Shown here one piece after another: positions 1-5,781 of a DNA stretch of 6,237 bases (positions within the stretch are counted from its first letter, which is position 1; each line of letters starts with the position of its first letter). Source of the stretch: Piscirickettsiaceae bacterium (GTDB lineage Bacteria; Pseudomonadota; Gammaproteobacteria; PS1; Pseudothioglobaceae). A model generated the notes under the pieces. The model was given only the letters and a program-made list of their open reading frames with translations, was not told the DNA's origin and made no database searches. The position numbers and the translations under genes are program-made. Location: contig DTVJ01000170.1 in the NCBI GenBank assembly GCA_012963565.1, positions 1-6,237 of the forward strand, given 5' to 3'.

Positions 1-103
1 TGCCACCACCACCCCAGCCACGATTATTGTCGTGCATAAATGCTGACGCTGATGTTGCTGCTACTACTGTTGCAATTGCTATTACTTTTGTTATATTTTT
101 CAT
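1..103 (-). CDS. Secreted glycine-rich small protein, N-terminus only (possible sulfur globule protein)
   Basis: The first 34 codons of a gene that runs off the left edge are visible. The start is ATG at 101-103, with a good ribosome binding site (AGGAG, plus-strand 109-113) five bases upstream. The protein begins with lysines at 3 and 6, then a hydrophobic stretch (about residues 7-16), then A-S-A before F22. This is a typical Sec signal peptide with likely cleavage after residue 21, so the product should be exported. The mature part begins with a short polar segment and turns into Gly/Trp-rich sequence (G-W-G-G-G-G). Small exported Gly-rich proteins of this form include the sulfur globule envelope proteins of sulfur-oxidising gammaproteobacteria; that assignment is inference from the signal peptide, glycine content and genome context. 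Other Gly-rich exported proteins cannot be excluded because most of the mature sequence is outside the window. Confidence 0.7.
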   Translation of the reverse strand, partial: MKNITKVIAIATVVAATSASAFMHDNNRGWGGGG

Positions 104-176
104 TTTCTCTCCTCTTTAGAGTTATTACTTATATATAGAAACGCTTTTAAGTCAGATTAAAATCTACTTAAGACTG

Positions 177-205
177 ATAATACACGTCAAATACTATTAT
201 GCCTA
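177..205 (-). promoter_or_regulatory. Candidate sigma-70 promoter for the glycine-rich secreted protein
   Basis: Read on the minus strand, TAGGCA (200-205) and TATTAT (177-182) are separated by 17 bases, a fair -35/-10 pair giving a leader of roughly 65-70 bases. A competing pair is TTGACG (185-190) with TAGATT (161-166) at an 18-base spacing. A TATATA box at 132-137 has only a poor -35. The region between icd and the start at 103 must carry the promoter if the gene is expressed independently of icd. AT-rich DNA produces such matches by chance, so which pair is used is uncertain. Confidence 0.35.
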
Positions 206-207
206 AC

Positions 208-225
208 TATTAGTACATACTAATA
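208..225. repeat. Perfect 8-bp inverted repeat next to the icd stop codon
   Basis: TATTAGTA and TACTAATA are perfectly complementary arms around a two-base centre (CA). The repeat ends one base before the icd stop codon (226-228). It is AT-rich and has no T-run after it on either strand, so it does not look like an efficient intrinsic terminator. Its symmetry and its place just upstream of the best -35 candidate (200-205) for the next gene would suit a dimeric regulator's binding site; this is inference. Confidence 0.4.
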
Positions 226-2454
226 CTATGATATAGATTCAATCATTGCATTTAAAGTGGCACTTGGACGCATCACCTTAGCAACCAGCTCTGGATTAGG
301 TTGATAATAACCACCAATCTCTATTGCTTCACCTTGAACTCCGTTTAGTTCAGAAATGATAACTGATTCATTAACAGATAAGGCTTCTGCTACGGGTGCA
401 AACCGTGCCTGTAATTCAGGATCTTGTGTTTGAGCCGCTAACGCCTCTGCCCAATACATCGCAAGATAAAAATGGCTACCACGATTATCTAGCTCACCAA
501 CTTTACGTGACGGTGACTTATCATTATCTAAAAACTTAGCCGTTGCTGCATCTAAGGTAGTTGCCAATACTTGTGCTTTAGGCATATCGAATGTAGAGGC
601 TAAATGCTCCAGTGAAACAGCTAAAGCTAAAAATTCACCAAGAGAATCCCAACGTAAGTGATTCTCAGACATCAGTTGCTGAACATGTTTAGGAGCTGAA
701 CCACCTGCACCGGTTTCAAACAAACCCCCACCATTCATTAATGGCACAATAGATAGCATTTTTGAAGATGTTCCAAGTTCTAGTATTGGAAATAGATCCG
801 TTAAATAATCTCGAAGTACATTTCCTGTAACCGAAATTACATTTTTACCTTCTTTCACATGGCGTAATGTAAATCGGGTGGCTTCTTCAGGAGACATTAT
901 GTGAATTTCAAGACCCGTTGTATCGTAATCTAACAAGTATTTATTAACTTTTTTAATAATTTGATAATCATGTGCACGTTGTTCATCTAGCCAAAAAACA
1001 GTAGGTACATTTGTAGCTCTAGCACGGTTCACCGCTAACTTAACCCAGTCTTGAATCGGTGCATCTTTTACTTGACACATTCGGAAAATATCACCTGCTT
1101 CTACAGACTGTTCAAGTAACACTTCTCCACCTGTCGAGACTACACGTACCGTTCCTGCTGCTGACATTTGAAATGTTTTATCATGAGAACCGTACTCTTC
1201 TGCTTTTTGTGCCATTAAACCAACGTTTGGAACAGAACCCATAGTGGTAGGATCAAATGCTCCATGCTTTTTACAGAAACTAATAGTTTCCTGAAAAACA
1301 CCAGCATAACAACGATCAGGAATCACTGCCATCGTATCTTGTTGTTTACCATCCTTATTCCACATCTGACCTGATGCGCGAATCATAGCCGGCATAGACG
1401 CATCAATAATCACATCGCTTGGCACGTTTAAGTTAGTAATACCTTTATCAGAATCAACCATAGCCACGTCAGGCTGTTTAGCATAAACCGCTTGAATATC
1501 AACTTCAATTTCCGCCTTTTTACTAGACTCTAAAGCTTCAATTTTACTTAAAACATCACCCAAACCATTATTCGCATTTACGCCTAGCTCTTCAAAAATC
1601 ACCGCATGTTTCTTAAACACATCTTCAAAAAAGACGCTAACTGCTTGACCGAAAATAATAGGATCAGAAACTTTCATCATAGTGGCTTTCATGTGTACAG
1701 AGAACAGGACGTCTTTCTTTTTCGCTTCAGCGATGGCTTTAGTTAGAAAACTTCTTAAAGATGACTGACTCATAACAGACGTATCAATGACTTCACCCGC
1801 TTGTAACGAAGCTGAAGCTTTTAATTCTTCAATTGAACTATCAACCCCTTCAAATTGAATTGTGAATTCCGTTGCATCACCAATGGTCACTGATTTTTCT
1901 GAACCATAAAAATCACCTTCAGACATACTTGCTACAACAGTTTTGGAATCAGCTGCCCAAACCCCCATTGAATGAGGGTTTTTCTTAGCATAACTTTTAA
2001 CCGATGGAGGTGCACGACGATCAGAGTTTCCTTCACGCAATACCGGATTTACTGCACTTCCCAACACTTTAGAGAATGTGGCTCTGTTCGCTTTATCTTC
2101 ATCACTCTGAGGATTAGAGGTGTAGTTTGGAATATCATAACCATGTGCTTGAAGTTCAGCAATCACCGATTCTAGCTGCGGAATAGAGGCGCTCACATTA
2201 GGTAGCTTAACAATATTGGCTTCTGGTGATTTTACGATCTGGCCTAATTCACTTAAGGCATCACCAATTTTTTGTTCTGCAGTTAGCTTCTCAGGAAAGC
2301 TAGCAATCACACGACCGGCTAAAGATATATCACGAGTCTCAACCGCTACATCCGCAGCTCCTGTAAACGCCTCTACTATCGGAAGTAATGAGTAGGATGC
2401 CAATGCTGGAGCTTCATCGGTCAAGGTATAAATAATCTTAGATTTTTGTGACAT
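226..2454 (-). CDS. icd: Monomeric NADP-dependent isocitrate dehydrogenase
   Basis: It oxidatively decarboxylates isocitrate to 2-oxoglutarate with NADP+ in the cytoplasm, giving NADPH and the carbon skeleton for glutamate. At 742 residues it matches the monomeric family (Azotobacter vinelandii enzyme 741), not the roughly 415-residue homodimeric type. Against the Azotobacter numbering as I recall it, key residues fall at a constant offset of +1. Substrate site: S133, N136, R140 and R146 in the segment leading into G-N-S-D-R-R-A-P, plus K256, Y421 and R548. Metal ligands: D351, D549, D553. NADP 2'-phosphate contacts: H590, R601, R650. All are intact, so the enzyme should be active and NADP-specific. 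The ATG at 2452-2454 is preceded by AGGAG (plus-strand 2460-2464) at five bases. The gene lies 143 bases downstream of rimI on the same strand; I see no convincing promoter or terminator between them, so co-transcription is possible but unproven. Confidence 0.97.
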   Translation of the reverse strand: MSQKSKIIYTLTDEAPALASYSLLPIVEAFTGAADVAVETRDISLAGRVIASFPEKLTAEQKIGDALSELGQIVKSPEANIVKLPNVSASIPQLESVIAELQAHGYDIPNYTSNPQSDEDKANRATFSKVLGSAVNPVLREGNSDRRAPPSVKSYAKKNPHSMGVWAADSKTVVASMSEGDFYGSEKSVTIGDATEFTIQFEGVDSSIEELKASASLQAGEVIDTSVMSQSSLRSFLTKAIAEAKKKDVLFSVHMKATMMKVSDPIIFGQAVSVFFEDVFKKHAVIFEELGVNANNGLGDVLSKIEALESSKKAEIEVDIQAVYAKQPDVAMVDSDKGITNLNVPSDVIIDASMPAMIRASGQMWNKDGKQQDTMAVIPDRCYAGVFQETISFCKKHGAFDPTTMGSVPNVGLMAQKAEEYGSHDKTFQMSAAGTVRVVSTGGEVLLEQSVEAGDIFRMCQVKDAPIQDWVKLAVNRARATNVPTVFWLDEQRAHDYQIIKKVNKYLLDYDTTGLEIHIMSPEEATRFTLRHVKEGKNVISVTGNVLRDYLTDLFPILELGTSSKMLSIVPLMNGGGLFETGAGGSAPKHVQQLMSENHLRWDSLGEFLALAVSLEHLASTFDMPKAQVLATTLDAATAKFLDNDKSPSRKVGELDNRGSHFYLAMYWAEALAAQTQDPELQARFAPVAEALSVNESVIISELNGVQGEAIEIGGYYQPNPELVAKVMRPSATLNAMIESIS

Positions 2455-2486
2455 AGCGGCTCCTATGGGAATAATCGACTACTGCG

Positions 2487-2553
2487 TGGTTAAAATAACC
2501 ATATCTACTTTTTCAGGCGCTTTAACTAGTGTGGGTGTGCCAGTAAAATACTG
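2487..2553. repeat. Two small inverted repeats in the icd upstream region
   Basis: TGGTTA-AAA-TAACCA (2487-2501) and CAGTA-AAA-TACTG (2541-2553) share the core TAAAATA, and their centres lie 53 bases apart, close to five helical turns. A second possible pairing, GTGCC (2537-2541) with GGCAC (2559-2563), overlaps the latter. They sit in the 143-base gap between rimI and icd. They could be operator half-sites or weak mRNA hairpins in the icd leader. None is followed by a proper T-run on the minus strand, so I do not call a terminator. Confidence 0.25.
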
Positions 2554-2597
2554 AACAGGGCACTGACAAATAAACAGATCAAGCTCTTGACGAATAG

Positions 2598-3038
2598 CTA
2601 CATTATTTGTAAACGTAGTATTTTAGCATCCTCAAGGTTCGAGTAGTATTTTTTACGAATATCTATCGCCTCAAAGCCCATTGTTTGATAAAACAAAAGT
2701 GCTGAGTGGTTAGATTGTCTAACCTCTATAAAGATGTCATTAATGCCTAATAGTTGCAGTTGTTGTACTAAATAATCAAACAACGCTCTGCCTAATCCTT
2801 GATGTTGGTAATCAGGGTGAACACATATGTTTAATAGGTCGGCTGAATCAACTGAACGTAATGCAACCATATAACCCAGCACTTGGTCACCCGCAACAAT
2901 CAAACTAGCAAATGTTTGATTGTTGTTTATGCTGTCTATAAATTTAGTTTTGTTCCATGGTGATGGATATACTAAACGCTCTATCGCCAGGACACTATCA
3001 ACATCTTGCTGTGTAAATGGTCTAAAGGAAGTATTGAT
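2598..3038 (-). CDS. rimI: Ribosomal protein S18 alanine N-acetyltransferase RimI; start codon uncertain
   Basis: This GNAT-family enzyme transfers acetyl from acetyl-CoA to the N-terminal alanine of ribosomal protein S18. The call rests on the acetyl-CoA loop Q-H-Q-G-L-G-R-A (78-85), the catalytic-type E105 and Y117 in E-V-R-Q-S-N...L-F-Y-Q-T-M-G-F, and the C-terminal K-Y-Y segment, as in E. coli RimI (148 residues). The frame stays open far upstream of the first usable start (TTG at 2901-2903). It encodes the expected N-terminus: S-F-R-P-F, D-V-D-S-V-L-A-I-E and the P-S-P-W motif (25-28). That TTG would delete about 45 residues, including the first strand and helices of the GNAT fold. Between the in-frame stop at 3075-3077 and that TTG there is no ATG, GTG or TTG. 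I therefore place a provisional start at ATC (3036-3038), where the sequence I-N-T aligns with M-N-T of E. coli; this gives 146 residues and a 17-base overlap with ilvA. Residue numbers use that start. No Shine-Dalgarno sequence is visible before it. Function is secure; the start is not. Confidence 0.85.
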   Translation of the reverse strand: MNTSFRPFTQQDVDSVLAIERLVYPSPWNKTKFIDSINNNQTFASLIVAGDQVLGYMVALRSVDSADLLNICVHPDYQHQGLGRALFDYLVQQLQLLGINDIFIEVRQSNHSALLFYQTMGFEAIDIRKKYYSNLEDAKILRLQIM

Positions 3039-4515
3039 AAGCTTTGTTATCGGTTTCGTTTTGATAAAAATAACCTAATTCATCAAAACTACGTTCTAGC
3101 TCACTGACATCATCCGCTTGCAAACCAATCAATACACGACCAAAATCAGCACCATGGTTACGATAATGGAATAAAGAAATATTCCAATGGCTGCCTACTT
3201 TCTTTAAGAAATTAAGCAAGGCACCTGGACGCTCAGGAAACTCAAATCGATACAATACTTCGTTATCAGCATCGGCACGCCCACCCACCATATAACGAAT
3301 ATGGGTTTTTGCAATAGAATTATCACTCATATCTAAGACGTCAAAAGATTGACTTAGCTTAGCAAGCAATGCCTGTTTTTCACTTAAACCTTCGCTCAGT
3401 CCCACTCCCACAAAAATATGCGCTTGCTGACTTGGTGCATAACGATAATTAAACTCAGTAATGGCATGATTGTCCAACAATTGGCAAAACTTCAAGAAAC
3501 TGCCGGGTTTTTCATCGATTGTCACCGCAATAATAGCTTCGTTCTGTTCACCCAAATCCGCACGCTCTGAAATATAACGCAGACGATCAAAATTAACATT
3601 TGCACCCGAAATGATTGATACAATGTTTTCACCCTCGATGTTATTTTTCTCAAGGTATTTTTTTACCCCTGCTGTAGCCAATGCTCCTGCTGGCTCTGCT
3701 ATAGAGCGCATATCTTCGTAAATGTCTTTAATCGCAGCACAGATTTCATCATTACTAACAAGCACCACCTCATCCACAACTTCTTTAGCAATAGGATAAG
3801 TCTTCTCGCCGATTTGCTTAACTGCAACACCATCAGCAAAACGTCCAACTTCAGGCAACACAGTACGCTTTCCGTCCCTTAATGCTTGATACAATGTTGG
3901 TGAATCTTCCGGCTCAACACCAATGATTTGAATGTTTGGCGCATAATGTTTGATATAAGTCGCCATACCTGCAATCAGACCACCACCACCCACTGGAATA
4001 AAGACTTTATCCATACTAGGCAATTGCTCTAAAAGCTCCTTAGCAATGGTTGCTTGACCTGCCATAACTTCAACATCATCATAAGGATGAATAAATACCA
4101 GATCTTGGTCTTGTTCTAATTGTTTGGCATATTGATAGGCGTCATCGTACACATCGCCATGCAATACCACTTTTCCGCCTAGTTGCTCAACCGATCGTAC
4201 TTTGATTTTAGGCGTAGACAATGGCATCACAATCACAGCCTCAATGCCTAGTTTTTTCGCAGACAAGGCCACACCTTGGGCATGATTACCTGCACTTGAT
4301 GCAACTACACCTTTTTTGGCTTGCTCTGCTGATAGACCTGAAATTTTTTGATATGCACCTCTAAGCTTAAATGAATGTACCACCAACTCATCTTCTCGTT
4401 TAAGGTAGATGTTGTTTTTGGTACGCGCACTGAGTTGATGTGCTAGGCACAATGGCGTCACACTTGCTACATCGTAAACACTGGTGTTATTTGCTAAATC
4501 AACAATGCTTTGCAT
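3022..4515 (-). CDS. ilvA: Biosynthetic threonine deaminase (threonine ammonia-lyase)
   Basis: It converts threonine to 2-oxobutanoate and ammonia, the committed step of isoleucine synthesis, in the cytoplasm with pyridoxal phosphate. The 497 residues compare with 514 in E. coli. The PLP lysine is K50 in S-F-K-L-R-G-A-Y; the phosphate-binding glycine loop G-G-G-G-L is at 176-180, and S-G-A-N at 303-306. The C-terminal part has two ACT-like regulatory subdomains, starting near 325 (E-K-P-G-S-F) and near 418 (E-R-P-G-A-L-L). These mark the allosteric biosynthetic form, normally inhibited by isoleucine and relieved by valine, rather than the short catabolic TdcB type. The ATG at 4513-4515 has AGGAG (plus-strand 4520-4524) four bases upstream. 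The start lies inside the end of cbbY, a 17-base overlap that implies translational coupling. The 3' end encodes the start of rimI in another frame. No leader peptide or attenuator is seen. Confidence 0.97.
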   Translation of the reverse strand: MQSIVDLANNTSVYDVASVTPLCLAHQLSARTKNNIYLKREDELVVHSFKLRGAYQKISGLSAEQAKKGVVASSAGNHAQGVALSAKKLGIEAVIVMPLSTPKIKVRSVEQLGGKVVLHGDVYDDAYQYAKQLEQDQDLVFIHPYDDVEVMAGQATIAKELLEQLPSMDKVFIPVGGGGLIAGMATYIKHYAPNIQIIGVEPEDSPTLYQALRDGKRTVLPEVGRFADGVAVKQIGEKTYPIAKEVVDEVVLVSNDEICAAIKDIYEDMRSIAEPAGALATAGVKKYLEKNNIEGENIVSIISGANVNFDRLRYISERADLGEQNEAIIAVTIDEKPGSFLKFCQLLDNHAITEFNYRYAPSQQAHIFVGVGLSEGLSEKQALLAKLSQSFDVLDMSDNSIAKTHIRYMVGGRADADNEVLYRFEFPERPGALLNFLKKVGSHWNISLFHYRNHGADFGRVLIGLQADDVSELERSFDELGYFYQNETDNKAYQYFL

Positions 4516-5260
4516 GCAACTCCTTTAAGTAGTCAACCGTCACATAAGTGGCTGCAGTCGTATCACCTTCAATCATGGTAAAGGGTTTGTCCGCTTCGCC
4601 TAAATTATTCAAAATAACCATAGCGTTGTCGAATTGATGTGACTTAGTATATTCATTCACGGTAATCAATGTTTTTAAATTGGCGTCCGTTGCTGAGATA
4701 ATACCATTGTGTGAGTCTTCAAAGGCGATACAGTTTTTAGGATCTAAATTCATTTTGTCCAATACGTAATGATAGATATCTCCTGCTGGCTTCAACTTGG
4801 GCACAACATTACCAGCACCAATCACTTCAAACCAATCCAATGCCTCACGCCCCAAGGTATTAGCAATCAACGCATCAACGTTGGCCGGTGTGGTGGTGGT
4901 GGCAATGGCCAATCTAAGATTAGCCTGCCTAGCCTCATGAAACAATCGCTCTACGCCTGGCCTTAAAGGTACTGCGCCTTGATCCATTAAACGCACATAA
5001 ATTTTAGTTTTTAATTGATGAATCGATGCCACGAAATTATCCAAATCATCATGTTTAAACTCAGGATTGTATTTTTTTAAATAATATTTGATGCGTAATT
5101 GACCACCCGTCACATCAAGTAGTTCATGATACAATTCGTTTGACCAAACCCAATCTAGGCCCATTTCATCAAACGCTAAGTTAAAGGCAACTAAATGCCC
5201 ATCACGCTCAGTATTTGCAAGGGTTCCATCAACATCAAAAATAAGTGCTTCTAATGCCAT
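4499..5260 (-). CDS. cbbY: CbbY-type HAD phosphatase (xylulose-1,5-bisphosphate phosphatase)
   Basis: It belongs to the HAD superfamily and closely resembles CbbY of Rhodobacter sphaeroides and its plastid homologues, which dephosphorylate xylulose 1,5-bisphosphate, a misfire product that inhibits Rubisco. HAD motif I is D9-V-D-G-T (nucleophile D9, acid/base D11), motif II is the threonine run 121-124, the motif III lysine is in P-K-L-K-P (154-158), and motif IV is E181-D-S-H-N-G. The cap domain has CbbY-type features: T-E...H-x-x-A-F-N (E18, H22), W-x-W-S-N-E-L-Y (Y44) and T-G-G (51-53). The 253 residues are normal for the family. The start is the ATG at 5258-5260, directly before the conserved E-A-L-I-F-D-V-D; there is no Shine-Dalgarno sequence. 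As first gene of the minus-strand cluster it overlaps ilvA by 17 bases. Rubisco genes are not in the window, so a CBB role is inferred from sequence; another sugar-phosphate substrate is possible. Confidence 0.88.
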   Translation of the reverse strand: MALEALIFDVDGTLANTERDGHLVAFNLAFDEMGLDWVWSNELYHELLDVTGGQLRIKYYLKKYNPEFKHDDLDNFVASIHQLKTKIYVRLMDQGAVPLRPGVERLFHEARQANLRLAIATTTTPANVDALIANTLGREALDWFEVIGAGNVVPKLKPAGDIYHYVLDKMNLDPKNCIAFEDSHNGIISATDANLKTLITVNEYTKSHQFDNAMVILNNLGEADKPFTMIEGDTTAATYVTVDYLKELHAKHC

Positions 5261-5267
5261 AAAAATA

Positions 5268-5273
5268 TTTATA
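5268..5273 (-). promoter_or_regulatory. Candidate -10 box for cbbY-ilvA-rimI, placed for a leaderless transcript
   Basis: On the minus strand TATAAA lies seven bases before the cbbY ATG, so transcription from this box would begin at or next to the A of the start codon. This fits the lack of a ribosome binding site. No good -35 hexamer lies 16-18 bases upstream (AATTTA at best). A CTGACA (plus-strand 5307-5312) is a better -35 but pairs with no box at normal spacing; TACATA is 20 bases away. The call is tentative because the region is very AT-rich. Confidence 0.35.
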
Positions 5274-5294
5274 ATGAAATATGTAAGAAATAAA

Positions 5295-5323
5295 TTGCTA
5301 TTTTATGTCAGTTTAGGTATAAA
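5295..5323 (+). promoter_or_regulatory. Sigma-70 type promoter of dksA
   Basis: TTGCTA (5295-5300, four of six consensus bases) and TATAAA (5318-5323, five of six) are separated by exactly 17 bases. Transcription would start near 5330, giving a leader of about 20 bases before the dksA ATG at 5350. The promoter lies in the 89-base region divergent with cbbY, so its -35 element lies close to any cbbY promoter elements. Confidence 0.6.
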
Positions 5324-5349
5324 CATTATTTTTTTAATTAAGAACCATT

Positions 5350-5760
5350 ATGTCAGAACCTGATTTCGAAAATATTCCTGCTTACAAGCCCGCTAAAAAT
5401 GAAGAGTTTATGAGCTCAGGGCAGGTCGATCATTTTAAAATCAAGTTAAATTCTTGGAAAGATCAACTCATTAGTGATGCAGAATCTACCATTACCCATA
5501 TTCAAGAAGACTCTAATCAGGTGGCTGATATTAACGACAGGGCAACCCTTGAAGAAGAATTTGCACTCGAATTAAGAACTCGTGATCGTGAAAGAAAGTT
5601 AATTACTAAAATTGAAAAAACTCTGCATATTATTGAGCTCGGTGATTATGGCTACTGCAAGACCTGTGGTGCTGAAATTAGTTTACTACGTTTAGAGGCT
5701 CGCCCTACTGCCGATGAATGCATTGATTGTAAAACCATCGCTGAGAAAAAAGAAGTTTAA
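5350..5760 (+). CDS. dksA: RNA polymerase-binding transcription factor DksA
   Basis: DksA inserts a coiled coil into the RNA polymerase secondary channel and, with ppGpp, down-regulates rRNA and activates amino-acid biosynthesis promoters. The 136 residues compare with 151 in E. coli, the difference lying mostly at the variable N-terminus. The coiled-coil tip aspartates are present as D60 and D63, followed by R64-A65 (E. coli D71, D74, A76). The conserved E-E-E-F-x-L-E-L-R...R-D-R-E-R-K-L helix follows. The four zinc cysteines are C103, C106, C124 and C127, in G-Y-C-x-x-C-G and C-I-D-C-K, so this is the classical zinc-binding form. The start ATG has no real Shine-Dalgarno sequence (only AAGA ten bases upstream). 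It is the only plus-strand gene, divergent from cbbY and convergent with thiL. Confidence 0.97.
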   Translation: MSEPDFENIPAYKPAKNEEFMSSGQVDHFKIKLNSWKDQLISDAESTITHIQEDSNQVADINDRATLEEEFALELRTRDRERKLITKIEKTLHIIELGDYGYCKTCGAEISLLRLEARPTADECIDCKTIAEKKEV

Positions 5761-5781
5761 AACAGCCTTTTAGAAGTGCTG
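5759..5781 (-). terminator. Weak intrinsic terminator at the thiL 3' end
   Basis: On the minus strand CAGC-A-CTT-CTAA-AAG-GCTG forms a seven-pair stem with one bulged A and a four-base loop, followed by TTTT and, a few bases later, another T-rich run inside the end of dksA. The hairpin includes the thiL stop codon (5770-5772). On the plus strand the same hairpin follows the dksA stop but has no T-run after it, so it would serve thiL better than dksA. Confidence 0.45.

Noticed and set aside
1059..1244. Plus-strand open frame of 61 codons
   Set aside because: It lies wholly inside icd on the opposite strand and resembles no protein I know.
1972..2175. Plus-strand open frame of 67 codons
   Set aside because: It is antisense to the well-conserved N-terminal part of icd, with no recognisable motif.
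2520..2597. Short hydrophobic peptide after the rimI stop, starting at a TTG (18 residues)
   Set aside because: It has no ribosome binding site, is very short and lies in AT-rich DNA; most likely chance.
2598..2903. A 101-residue RimI starting at TTG 2901-2903
   Set aside because: The same frame upstream encodes a conserved RimI N-terminus, so this would be a domain cut in the GNAT fold; I annotate the longer protein and flag the start.
4884..4906. GGTGTGGTGGTGGTGG simple repeat
   Set aside because: It is the antisense of the cbbY threonine run in HAD motif II and is explained by coding.
4769..4966. Plus-strand open frame of 65 codons
   Set aside because: It is the reverse of cbbY motif II and its surroundings; its glycine run is only the antisense of the threonine codons.
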